Assembly: GCF_002878395.1 (NCBI RefSeq)
Contig: NC_061122.1
Coordinates: 76,131,117 to 76,195,116 of the forward strand
DNA from: Capsicum annuum
Lineage: Eukaryota > Streptophyta > Magnoliopsida > Solanales > Solanaceae
Reading direction: 5' to 3'
DNA length: 64,000 nt
A program made the translations under genes and the position numbers. Below are positions 11,216 to 21,542 of this stretch, one piece after another; within the stretch, counting starts at the first letter, position 1, and each line of letters opens with the position of its first letter. Below the pieces are notes generated by a model. The model did not search any database and was not told where the DNA came from. It worked only from the letters and a program-made list of their open reading frames with translations.

Positions 11216-12600
11216 GAAAAGTATGAAGCGGTTCTTCGGTGGACTCCCGGGAGATGATCCCAACATGCATCTAGTGAACTTTGTCACTATTTGTAAGTCC
11301 TTTGATAACCCGAGAGTGGGAGAAATTGCTATCCTCCTGAATTTATTTCAATTGTCTCTATTTGGGGAGGAAACATTATGGCTTAATGAGCTGAAGCCTA
11401 ATTCTATAACTAACTAGAGGCAGTTTAAAGTGGCTTTCCTAGAAAGGTTATTTTTGCCTTCTAGGAGGGTATAATTGAGGGATGAGATCAGTAACTTTAG
11501 ACAGCTCCCAACCGAAGATCTTCATGATGCATGGGAGAGGTTAAAAAGAAGTTGACGCAGTGCCCAAACCATAATATGATAGATATTCACCTGATAGAGA
11601 CTCTTTATTGGGCTTTGAACTCTATTCCAAAGCCAATTGTTGATAATGCAGCAGGGGAATCATTTGTGGATCTCACTTTTTAAGAGGCCTCTAATATGCT
11701 GGATCGAATAACCAAAAAAAGTAGAGTATGGTATACCAGGTATTCTGTGGTAAAAAGCCCAACTATGTCTATTGGCATGACTGTAGAACAACGTCAGAAA
11801 GACAAAGAACACGATCATCAAGACATGGCACACTTGAAGAAGCAAATGGATTTGCTGACCAAGCACTAATTATCTACAAAGACTAATAAAGTGAAAGCAG
11901 TTGTATCCCATGGTAGAGAGGACTCTGATTTGGATGAAGAGGCAAACTATTTGAATAACACGGGGGTTTCTAAGGCAATAGCCAAGGAAATTAAGGTCAG
12001 ACTTATTATGAAAAGGCTGGATATAAGGATCGAGATAAAGGAAACTAGAAGAGCAAGAATGATAGAAGTGGGTTGTATGTACCTCCCAAAAGCAGAGATA
12101 ATACTGGAACTAGATCTGGTAAGATGTCCATGGAAGACATGATAGAGAAATTTTTAAAGGGAGTTGAGGCTACCAAATCATAGGTGACTACTATAAAGAC
12201 CAATTTGTCCTCTATAAGTCAGTTGGTAAACTCGCACTCCACTTTGATCAAACAATTAGAATACCAAATAAGCCAACTTTCTGCAATATTAAATCAGAGG
12301 AAGAGTGGAACACTGCTAAGTGATACAATTCAGAACCCTTGGAATGATGGTTCGTGCATCGCCATTACTACATAGAGGGGTAAGGTTTTATTGGGCCCTT
12401 CTGTAGGCAAAGTTGTGGATGATGAGGTGATCGAAGAAGATGTCAAGCTTGAAAAAAGTAATCAATAGAGTCTGAGAAGCAGAATGGCATTGATATCCCT
12501 TCTGATCACCAGTAGGTTGATAAGTTAAAAAGGGGAAAGAGAAGGAAAAGGAAGTAGTGGTTAATATTCTCCCAAAACCACCACCTCCACTTTCTCAGAG
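11216..12600 (+). pseudogene. Element B gag, copy 2 (5'-truncated, broken)
   Basis: Begins inside the capsid region with RFFGGLPGDDPNMHLVNF (about 11229) directly after 3' untranslated sequence, so the leader and gag N-terminus are gone. Continues with GEETLWLNELKPNSITN, RDEISNFRQLPTEDLHDAWE, EDSDLDEEANYLNN (about 11925), and from 12120 MSMEDMIEKFLKGVEAT and INQLEYQ-type coiled segments to NQRKSGTLLSDTIQNPWN (12298-12345). Stops at 11415 and 11472 and frameshifts near 11545 and 12000 break it. It retains some positions that copy 1 lost (for example the Trp at TLWLNEL). Confidence 0.83.
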
Positions 12601-13440
12601 ATTGAAAAAATAGCCGATGATACGAAATTTAGTAATTCATGACAATATTGAAGCAACTGGCAGTGAGTGTGCCTTTGATAGAGTCACTTGAACAAATGCC
12701 AAGATATGCTAAATTTATGAAGGATCTTGTAAAGAAGAAAAGAGCGGTAAGCTATGAACCAGTGGACAATCACCATCATTGTAGTGCTATTTCCACAAAG
12801 TCCTTGGTACAAAAGAAATCAGATCCAGGAGCATTCACTAATCCTTATACGATTAGGTCTCTGGAATTTCCTAAGCCTTATGTTATCTGGGAGTGAACAT
12901 CAATCTGATGTCGCTATCTGTTTACAAAAAGTTAGGCTTGGGAACCCCCACAGCCACTAATATGCAACTTGTGATGGCGGATAGATCAGTAAAATGACCT
13001 ACTAGTATTTTGTATGATGTGTTGGTGAAGTGGCTTGCTTTATATTTCCTACAGATTTTGTCATTCTGGATTGCAAGGTGCACTTTGAGGGGCCCATAGT
13101 CTTAGGTCGACCTTTTCTCGCAACTAGAAGTGTGTTGATTGATCTGTGAGCTACTGAGCTCTTATTTAAGATAAACGATGGAATGGTGTGATTTAATATA
13201 TGCCAATCAATGAAGTAGCATAAATAAATAAGTCTATTCTTAATTACAGGTGTATATTATAAGGATGAGCAGGAGGTACCAATAGAGGAGAAATTTGTTG
13301 TAGAGCCTCTAGCTGTAGTGTTGATGAATTTTGATCGTTAAGGCATTGAGGAGTACGAAGAGACTATTTGCGCTTTGACAGGAATGGGTTCATACTATTA
13401 TGCTCCTAAAAATCTAAACCTTGATCTTGCTAATTAACCA
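12601..13440 (+). pseudogene. Element B protease, copy 2 (broken, catalytic Asp lost)
   Basis: Blocks: LEQMPRYAKFMKDLVKKKR, IRSLEFPKPY, then the active-site position at 12884-12886, which is TAT (Tyr) instead of GAT (Asp), with the loop reading YLGVN. The VYKKLGLG block, a degraded LGRPFLA block at about 13100, and the linker ending NLNLDLAN (about 13410-13435) follow. A frameshift lies near 12880 and stops follow. Besides its stops, this copy could not be an active protease. Confidence 0.82.
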
Positions 13441-14640
13441 ACACCATCGGCTGAGCCATCCATTGAAAAGCCACCCGTGTAGGAATAGAAAAAATTGCTA
13501 GGGTATCTAAGGTATGTGTTTTTGGGCAATTCAATCATGCTACCCATGATTATTTCAGCTCATTTGGGCAAGTAGCAGGTGGAAGCACTTATTTTGGTGC
13601 TCCAAAAGTACAAAAAAAAATAGGTTGGACTATTCCTGATATTATTGGCATTCCCCCTGGCGTCTGCACTCATAAGATACAACTTGAGGAAGATTTTACT
13701 CCAACCATCGAGCATCAATGCCGGCTTAACCCACCAATGCAAGAGGTGGTTAAATGGAGATTATTAAGAGTTTGGATGTAGAAGTGGTTTATCCTATTTT
13801 TGACAGTAAATGGGTGAGCCAAGTTCAATGTTCGCACAAGAAAGGGGGCATGACTACTGTTGCAAATGAAAAAAATGAGTAGATTCCACTCAGGACAGCA
13901 ACGAAATGGATCGTTTGTATAGACTACCACAAACTAAACTCATGGACTTTGAAAGACCACTTCCCAATACCCTTTGTGGATCAAATTCTTGATCAATTGG
14001 CAGGTAGAGGGTGGTATTGCTTTTTGGATGGTTATTATGGATATAATCAAATCTGTATTGCTCCTAAAGATCAGGAGAAGACAACATTCACATGCCTGTA
14101 TGGTACTTTTGTATTCAACGAATGCCATTTCGGTTATGTAATACTTCTACCACCTTCCAATGGTGTATGATGTCTATTATCTCAGATATGGTTAAGGAAA
14201 CCTTGGAGGTGTTCATGGATAATTTTTCTGTAGCAGGAGATTCATTTGAGCTATGTTTGGCGAACCTGAGTAGGGCCTTGCAACGATGTGTGGAATTCAA
14301 TTTGGTGCTTAATTGGGAGAAACGCCACTTTATGGTGAAAGAGGGCATTGTTCTCGGGCACAAAATCTTAGCAAAAGGGATAAAGGTAGATCGATCCAAG
14401 GTAGAGGTTATTGAGAAGATACCACCTCCCATTTCAGTAAAGGGACTGCGTAGTTTTCTTGGATGTGCTAGCTTTTACTGGAGATATATAAGAGACTTCT
14501 TGAATGTAGCAAATCCACTTTGCAAACTTTTGGATAAAGAAGCTATGCTCTCTTTTAATGATGATTTCTTAAAGGCATTTGAATGCCTTAAAAATAAGTT
14601 GGTGAGGCCCTTATCATTATTACATCGAATTAGTCAAAAC
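13441..14640 (+). pseudogene. Element B reverse transcriptase, copy 2 (broken)
   Basis: The N-terminal part is degraded (13580-13940). From 13949: KDHFPIPFVDQILDQLAGRG, FLDGYYGYNQI (motif A Asp kept) and QEKTTFTCLYGTFVF. After a frameshift near 14118 the frame 14092-14610 carries the rest. The YxDD-box position at 14212-14223 reads FMDN. Next come SRALQRCVEFNLVLNWEK, VKEGIVLGHK and VKGLRSFLGC. A frameshift near 14605 and a TAG at 14631 (same codon as the stop at 2329 in element A) end it. The RT sequence is otherwise the best preserved in the left half of the window. Confidence 0.87.
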
Positions 14641-15155
14641 TGTTTGAGATCATGTGTGATGCAAGCGGTGTTGCCCTTGGAGCTGCGTTGGGATATAAGG
14701 AAAAATTATTTCATCTGATCTACTATGACAGCAAAGTACTGAATAAAGTACAAAAGAACTACACTGTCACCAAATAGGAACTCTTTATTATAGTTTATGA
14801 TTTTGAGAAATTCAAGGCTTATCTACTAGGGACCAAGGTGATGGTCCACACTGACCACACAGCCTTTAGGTATTTGATGGCTAAGAAAGATGCAAAACCA
14901 AGGTTGATTATATGGGTGTTTCTACTCCAAGAATTTGACTTTGAATTCAAAGATAGGAAAGGTTGCGAAAACCAATTTGTGGATCATCTGTCTAGGATGG
15001 AAGACGAACAAACAGCCCGAGGTAAACTTGAGATAGATGATGCATTTCCTGATGAGGAGATATTGGCGGATGCTATGGAGAAAATTCGTTGGTACGCTGA
15101 TTTTGCAAACTATATAGTGAGCGAATTGATCCCAGAGAATCTTTCCTTTCACTAA
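14641..15155 (+). pseudogene. Element B RNase H and integrase stub, copy 2
   Basis: FEIMCDASGVALGAALG (about 14645-14695) and, in another frame from 14838, [19 protein letters not shown] through [16 protein letters not shown] mark RNase H. The first residues of integrase follow ([25 protein letters not shown], to [10 protein letters not shown] at 15152). Then the sequence switches to the env-like ORF. The join carries short AAAGA(TG) microhomology between the two partners. The integrase zinc region, core and the first part of the env-like ORF are missing. Confidence 0.83.
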
Positions 15156-16790
15156 AGAAAGATGAAGAATCTTTATTTAGGGAATACTGGTTAAATGCAA
15201 GAACCCCGGGGTTCAAGACAGTGCTAGGTAGAAAATTCCCAAGGCACAGAAAATCTTCTATGATGGGCTTTTCAAAACTAAAAGAAGAACTATTAAAATG
15301 CCTATCTTTAAATAAAAGAGGATCATCACTACCGGGTTGAGCAAATACCCTAAAGTGGAGCACAAATTCTGAGACTATGACTTGGGATAGACCGCAAAAG
15401 GAGAAAGCTCATTTTTCCTTACACTAGTTTGGGAGTTCTATGAAAACTATTAGGCTCGATTGGAGAAAATGTGCAAAGAAGGATTGAAATCGGCAGATCA
15501 ACCTTTGTTAGATAAAGTTCTAGTATGGGGTGTGATGGTGGATGTCTTAGAAAAAACAATCAACAGATTTCTTCATGGCCCAGAATTCACTCATCAGGCT
15601 ACTTCACTTACATTCTACGATCGACTGAAGCATCGTGCAAATCAACGGTCTTGGTTAGCCAGACTCATAGCTGAAGTGAAACCCAAATGGCTGACCAACC
15701 CTAATGAAGGGATTTTTAAGGCCTCTCTAACTCAAGGGGCAAGGTTCTGGTGGGGTGTAGTGCGCACCTATTTGATGCCTACTGAGGGATATAACATCAT
15801 TGGAGATGATAGAGAAATATTGGTTGCAAGTGTTCTAGCTAAGATCAAGTTAAACTTCAGGGATACCATTGCTATGGAGATGAAAATTTTAGTCTCAAGG
15901 CCCAACACGGCATATCCTTTCCAGTGTCTAATTATAAGGTTATGTAAGGCAACCCATGTACTTGAGGTTATAGGGTTAGATAAAGAATTGCTTGCCAAAA
16001 AGACCCACAACCCCATCCGATATGATGAAAAACAGTCGAGACTGACACTTGATAGAGGAGCAGGGGTTGAAACAGACCTACCAATTACAGGTACCAGCTT
16101 AGTACCTAATGTAGCGGTGCAAGATTCTGAGGCTGCAGCACTGACCTCCTTACAATTAGCAGATTCAATGCCTAGAAATAAAACAAATCCTTCAGCTGCT
16201 AAGTCTACCATAGAATTTACCTTCAACCCTATAAACATTAGGAGAGTGGAAAAACAAGCCAAGTGGTGCATGGCTCAGCTATAACTTTTTGCCAAGCAAT
16301 TTGCCTCTGCGGTAGACAAGAGGATTAAGGTAGCACTGGAGCCCTTACGAGCCTTGCTCAATCGAATTGATGAATTATAAAATTATTTTAATACATGGGT
16401 AAGAGAAATGTTTGGCTCATACCTTACACAATTTAGAGTAGCCCTGGACAAAGTAAAGGCAGATATTGGGGTATTATAGCAACACCAACTTATGGTGTTG
16501 GAAAATCTGGCTGTTGATAACTCTAAGGGTGAAATCCCATTGCTTAATCTCACGAGGGAACCAATGAAGAAAAAAAGAATAAGGGTGATAATAAAGGTAA
16601 TGGTAAGAGAGAAAGGCCTGATAGTGATAAAGAAAGAAAAGTAGAGAAGAGGCCATAAAAGAAAGCTGAAAAAGAGGACACGAGTAAGGTGATGATCATG
16701 TCACGATCTGACAATGAAAAATGGGAGGAGGCCCTGCGAGTGAGAGCTGTGGGTGCCTCAAATAGTAGCCCTCTAAAAAATCCCTATTCT
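15156..16790 (+). pseudogene. Element B env-like ORF, copy 2 (N-terminus missing)
   Basis: Longest open frame of the left half: 15460-16284 (274 codons). It contains DQPLLDKVLVWGVMVDVLEK, INRFLHGPEFTHQATSLTFY, RSWLARLIAEVKPKW, ARFWWGVVRTYLMPTEG, DDREILVASVLAKIKLNF and MEMKILVSRPNTAYPFQC, so this copy shows the conserved domain best. After the stop at 16282 homology continues in pieces to about 16790 with a charged Lys/Glu-rich tail (KKAEKEDTSK-like). Joined to the integrase stub upstream, so it has no start of its own. The function of this protein family is not established. Confidence 0.82.
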
Positions 16791-17392
16791 TGATCTACTC
16801 CAGGTATACCCTAACCCTTAGTTCAGTTTTTCTTTGATTTTAACTTAATGTTGTAGGGTGAGTTGCTGTTGTAACATTTTGTAGTTGACTAGGAGAAATT
16901 CAAGTACTTGAGGTAGTTAACATGGTTTTGTTATTTTGTGAACACCTCTCAAGTGGTCTAATTTTTTAACTGTGTGATTTGTATGTAATTGTAACCATTG
17001 TTTATCTTTATATGGTATTAGTTCTAGTAACTTGATAACCATTGCTAAATAGTTGCACGAATCAAATAAGCAGTAACGTAAGATATACTTATGTGCCATG
17101 TGTGTGTGAGATTTTACTTAGTTCCCTTTTTATGTTGGATTCAAAACTAGCTTAGTTAGTCTTACCTAGGTTGAAGGATACGGGTTAGAAAAGGATCATA
17201 GGCCATTTTGATATTAGCCCACTTTATCCTAAATGACCTTCCCTGTATGTATAATATCCCTATCCCTATTTTGAGCATGAATATCCTATTCCTCTTTATG
17301 ATACCTATCACCGTCCCATTTTAAATCATAATGAACCTATTTTGGCCTTGGTCCTCCTTGGACACTGTGCCCCTTGACTTAGTCAAATGGCC

Positions 17393-17406
17393 TAAGTTGA
17401 GGGCGG
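17393..17406 (+). other. Internal polypurine-like tract, copy 2
   Basis: TAAGTTGAGGGCGG, 763 bases before the 3' LTR. It is the same motif as at 11121 and 24247, in the same local context (followed by CTAT). Confidence 0.5.
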
Positions 17407-18141
17407 CTATTATAGGGGTGTATAACGTAAAATGATCATAAAGAAAGAAAGAGTAAAAGAAAAAATAAAAAGATGGGTGCGGTGGAAAACAACAAGAAAA
17501 GAAAAGTTGTGAAAAAAAGAAGTTATCATAGAAAAGAACCGCACCCATCATGAATAAGTGTTATCAAGAAAATAGAAAAATAGAAAAAAGGCTAATAATA
17601 GAAACCCCAAAAGCTAGATTAGTATCAAGGAGGCTTAGACACTTTAAATATCATTGAGGGTTATACCAGCCCCTAGCCTATATTACTAGCCTAAGAGAAG
17701 ACCTATAGTGAGCATAGCTGACCTGTTTGAAAGTCTTGGTAATGAAAATAAGGGCAAGCCTATGGTATTTTGCATACATTGATTAGAACTTCATTTTTAG
17801 AGTGAGTGACTGGTGATTGTCCCCAGGGTTACATATGTAATGTCTGAAGTAAGTAAAGTAGGACTTCTTTGTAGTGAGGGCACACTGGTTATGTTGCTAG
17901 TTGCTAACTTATTTAGATAGTGTAATCTTGATACATGCATAGTTGTTGTTACTGAATTGGTGATATATTTTGATTCTTGTGTGTCCCATTGTTGTTCTTC
18001 AGTAGCATACATAGCTGACTTAGAATTAATTGACCTTGGAGAAGGTAAATATGGTTTTGAGATAATATAGAAGATTGACTGCCAAATGTACTTTGTATCC
18101 TCTTAGTTGTGTTTTTGCTGTTTGAGGACAAGCAATTGTTT

Positions 18142-18155
18142 TAAGTTGAGGGTGA
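18142..18155 (+). other. Polypurine tract of element B
   Basis: TAAGTTGAGGGTGA abuts the 3' LTR, which is the expected place for plus-strand priming. The equivalent in element A is TAATTTGAGGGTGT at 25017. Confidence 0.7.
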
Positions 18156-19660
18156 TGTTGTGTGAGCAGATGCTAACACATTTGAGGCTTTTAACTGAGA
18201 ATAATTGGAAAGTCTTAAGCAACTTTTGTTGTTTTTGATTGTTTTATCTTTGATTTTGTAGTGGAAGTCAAGATGCAAGACAACCAACAATGATGGAAGA
18301 AAAAGAGTTAAAATCTGAAACAAATAGAAGAGAAGTGTGGCTGACAACATTCCTAATAAGTCATCAACACTCTGATAAGTTAGCTTCTTTATCGTCATCC
18401 TGAAACAGAGAATGGGATTTAGCTGGAAGAAGTGACGACGACATCTGATGAGCCGTCATAGTTGTCATAAGCCATCAAGATCATTGTTAGCCTAAGGCAG
18501 AACATGAGAGCTGAAGTAAATCATCAATGACATATATGATAAGTCGTCATATATCTGATAAGCCATCACACTTTATCATCAGCCTAAGGCAGCGAATGTC
18601 AAAAGCAAAGAAGAGTTGACGACATCTTTGATAAATCATCAGACTTTTGATAAAACATTACAAAATGTCGTCACCTTTCCAACAAATTACTGAACTCTGT
18701 GATTTTATTTCCATAATTAGGTTGAACAATTTAAAGTATTGTTTAGGGTTTTCTTGGGGACTGGTGCTCCACATTCTGGACTAGAACTTCACGTGTTTGC
18801 TCTCTAGTTTTTGATACAAGTTTACAGTTAACTTTAGAGAGATTATCAGATTATTTTTTGGGATATTTCTACTGCAATTTAATCCGAGATACAAATGTTG
18901 CTATTTACTTTTGTTGTAAGTATTATTCTATATCATTATGAATTCAAAAAGTTATATTGCTCTTTACAGTATGAGTAGCTAAACCCCTTAACCTGAGTTA
19001 TGGGATCTATGGGTTTGGGTTAGTAACGCAACTAAATGTTCAGGATTCTAACAATGGTAGTAACTTCTTGGTAATCCCTCTACTTTACACCTTATCTATT
19101 GGCTACAAATAATAGATCCTACTTATAGTGATTTGCTTGAACTAAGAAATCAGCCCTAGTAAGAAGCGAATTATTAACAGGGACTTGGAAGCTACCAACA
19201 TTTTATTTAATAATTAATGTTGTAGCAAGATTAATTAACCTGAGATAACATCGTGTTATGAAATATAAACTCCCTAAGTTTCAGAGAATTAGGTAGTTAA
19301 ATGATTAAGTAGGTCGAGAGACATTTAGGTATAAATTCGACAAGGATAACCTATTGCTCCTACCTACCATAAGAATCTTTAATTGCTACTAGTGTCTGTA
19401 AAATACCAACACCCATAGTGTACATAACTCTAGTTTTACATAAACTCTTGATTACAAACACTGAAACTAAAGTGACCAACAATCATTTTCTAATCTCCAA
19501 AACCCCCATTTTAGGAAATATCAACCTATCAGTTGATTAAATCACAAATGACTTAAGTTCACACCATATTCCTGTGGGATTCGACCCTAAACTAGTTGGG
19601 TTATATATTGACAACGATAGCTTATATTCTCACTTGAGAGGTGTATTTTAAGCATTATCA
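18156..19660 (+). repeat. Element B 3' LTR
   Basis: Begins TGTTGTGTGAGCAG and ends GCATTATCA. It aligns over its full length with 3430-4930 and carries the same module array at 18345-18680. It is followed directly by integrase sequence of element A. Confidence 0.9.
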
Positions 19661-19665
19661 TCAAG
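19661..19665. repeat. Right target-site duplication of element B (tcaag)
   Basis: Partner of ttaat at 3425-3429; 3 of 5 bases match. See that entry. Confidence 0.45.
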
Positions 19666-20280
19666 AAACACAAGGTGGAAACTCTATACCACCCACAGAC
19701 TAGTGGGCAAGTGAAGGTTTCAAATAGAAAGATCAAAGCTATCCTTTCTAAAACTGTTAATTCAAGTAGGCAAGACTGATCTAGGAAGCTGGAAGATGCG
19801 CTTTGGTCATATATAAAAACTTTCAAGACTCCTATCAGAATGTTACCATACTAACTGGTTTATAGTAAGGCATGTCATCTACTAATTGAATTAGAGCATA
19901 AGGCATTGTGGGCACTCAGATGACTCAACTTGAATTGAAATGAGGCAACAGAGTTGAGGCTGGGGTAATTGAAGGAGATGGATGAATTCCATCTCAATGC
20001 ATATAAATGAGCACATCTCTATAAGAGAAGATGAAAAAGTACCATGATCAAAGGATTGCACAGCGAAATTTTCAAAAAGGTAACTTAGTACTCCTCTTCA
20101 ACTCTAGACTAAAGTTTTACTAGGTAAGTTAAAATCAAAGTGGTCAGGCCCATTCAAAGTGAGTCAAGTCTACTGATCTAGAATAGTCCCGTTCGAGAAT
20201 AAGGATTGGAGTGGATTTAAGGTAAATGGGCAGTGAGTGAAGATATACATCAGTCCAATGGACTAAATAAAATGTATATC
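19666..20280 (+). pseudogene. Element A integrase, C-terminal third
   Basis: Starts [17 protein letters not shown], the end of the integrase core. The catalytic Glu position at 19714-19716 is AAG (Lys) where the family has E in GQVEVSNR, a G-to-A change. Downstream: ALWSYIKTFKTPIRMLPYQLVY, ALWALR and KEMDEFHLNAYK. Later blocks to about 20270 are heavily degraded. It completes the gene interrupted at 3429. With Asp-to-Asn at 3367 and Glu-to-Lys here, two of the three DDE residues are lost. Confidence 0.86.
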
Positions 20281-20497
20281 CACTATATATCTTGATGAAG
20301 TCTGAGTAATCAAGATAACTAAGTCATGCCGCGACACTAAATCAGGCGCCATTGGGAGGCAACCCAAAGTTTTTTTTATGTTTAATTCAAGTTAATTTAA
20401 TTTATTTAGTTTATTAATGTTTTAAAGATGGTGATTGTAATGTATTGATAAAATGTGCAGGGATCTAGATGACATTGATGTAGCCAGCCAATCAATC

Positions 20498-20740
20498 TTG
20501 ACGACATGTGTGACGAGCTATCACAATTATGATAAGCCATCAAATTTTATCGTCAAAAGAGCCAAAGATGAGGTACGTTCTAGACAAGGTTGACGACATC
20601 TGTGACAACCTATCTCAATTATGATAAATCGTTAGATTTTGTCATCAAGGGATCAAAAGATGAGGTACATTTTGGATAAGACTAACAACATCTACGATGG
20701 TCTATCGTACTTGTGATAAGCTGTTAGAATTTGTCGTTAG
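20498..20740 (+). repeat. Three tandem 59-nt palindromic modules, element A spacer
   Basis: Modules at 20498-20556, 20590-20648 and 20682-20740: equal length, 92-bp spacing. Outer arms are TTGACGA/TCGTCAA (perfect), TTGACGACA/TGTCATCAA (8 of 9) and CTAACAACA/TGTCGTTAG (8 of 9). Each holds a GATAA core. Spacers share AAAAGATGAGGTAC-like sequence. Confidence 0.72.
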
Positions 20741-21274
20741 AAAACTTGAAATTAAGCAACACTATACCTTGGTTCATGTAATCCTGGGCCTAATTAATGA
20801 AATTCGACCTGGTCCACATGCCAGTATTCTCACCTACCCACTTTTCTTTTCTTTTTATTTTCTTTAGTTTATTTCCTTTCTATTTTTAGCTTATTCTCTT
20901 GCTTATTTTCATTATTTTCTTTTTGGCCATTGGTTTGGATTTCAAAAGCAATCAGTCCCTTGGCCTTTCATCTTCTCTATCCCATTCGAGAAAAAAGTCA
21001 AAATTCTCTAAGTTCTTAAGTCTCCTAATAGGTATGCTCAAAGCTCATCTATTCTTTTCTTTGGTAAGTAGTGGGAATGATTTAAACCTTAGTTTTCAAG
21101 GGTATTGAGTCAAAAGTGTGGAAAAGCATTGTGTGAAAACTTAAATTAGGGTTTACAGTTCTGCATTAAGCACAAAAATCTATAAGCTCAGCCCAAGAAT
21201 ATAACTCCATGGGTGTTGAGAAAGAATTGGGATGATGATCATGTTAAAATTGAACTAGGGATTGTGTTCTGAAC

Positions 21275-21331
21275 TGAAGACATGGCTGATAAGTTATCAT
21301 AAATGTGATTACCTATCAGACCATGTCGTCA
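21275..21331 (+). promoter_or_regulatory. Palindromic hairpin module, element A spacer, first of pair
   Basis: Outer arms TGAAGACATGG and CCATGTCGTCA pair at 10 of 11. Inner arms CTGATAAGTTATCA and TGATTACCTATCAG pair at 12 of 14, with a 6-nt loop. Confidence 0.7.
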
Positions 21332-21367
21332 CAAGTATAAAAAAAGGAAGCCTGTCATATTTAAGGC

Positions 21368-21424
21368 TGACGACATAGCTGATGAGCTATAACAAATGTG
21401 ACGGCTTATCAGACTATGTCATCA
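21368..21424 (+). promoter_or_regulatory. Palindromic hairpin module, element A spacer, second of pair
   Basis: Outer arms TGACGACATAG and CTATGTCATCA pair at 10 of 11. Inner arms CTGATGAGCTATAA and TGACGGCTTATCAG pair at 10 of 14. It lies about 120 bases upstream of the env-like ATG. Confidence 0.7.
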
Positions 21425-21542
21425 TAACTTTCTTCAAAGGCACTGATAAACCCCTTTCAAGATATTTTGAAATTGATCAGCATTTTTGTGTTCTTTAACC
21501 CTGGGTATTGAGTATTTGTTTTCTTTGGTTACAAAGTTCATT

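Larger units (their letters stand above)
16791..18155 (+). other. 3' untranslated region of element B, copy 2
   Basis: About 1.36 kb without coding potential, aligning with 23622-25030 of element A. It contains a second polypurine-like tract at 17393 and ends in the tract at 18142 next to the LTR. Confidence 0.75.
3430..19660 (+). mobile_element. Element B: Athila-type element with two LTRs and a doubled, complementarily deleted interior
   Basis: Bounded by LTRs 3430-4930 and 18156-19660 (1501 and 1505 bp, alignable end to end by eye) that start TG and end CA. The primer site is at 4935 and a polypurine tract at 18142. The interior reads gag, protease, spacer, env-like, 3' untranslated region (4953-11215), then gag (5'-truncated), protease, RT, RNase H, start of integrase, env-like C-half, 3' untranslated region (11216-18155). 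Copy 1 lacks all of RT to integrase; copy 2 lacks the leader, gag N-terminus, most of integrase and the N-terminal env-like region. It is inserted in the integrase gene of element A in the same orientation. Confidence 0.9.
20281..21542 (+). other. Post-pol untranslated spacer of element A
   Basis: Opens with the ATTGGGAGGCAACCC block (20351-20365) seen also at 7594. No gene. It holds three tandem 59-nt palindromic modules at 20498-20740 and two hairpins at 21275-21424. The 69-codon open frame at 20899 has no recognisable similarity and probably is chance. Confidence 0.75.

Noticed and set aside
20899..21108. 69-codon hydrophobic frame in the element A spacer
   Set aside because: T-rich tract; the matching spacer of element B does not conserve it.
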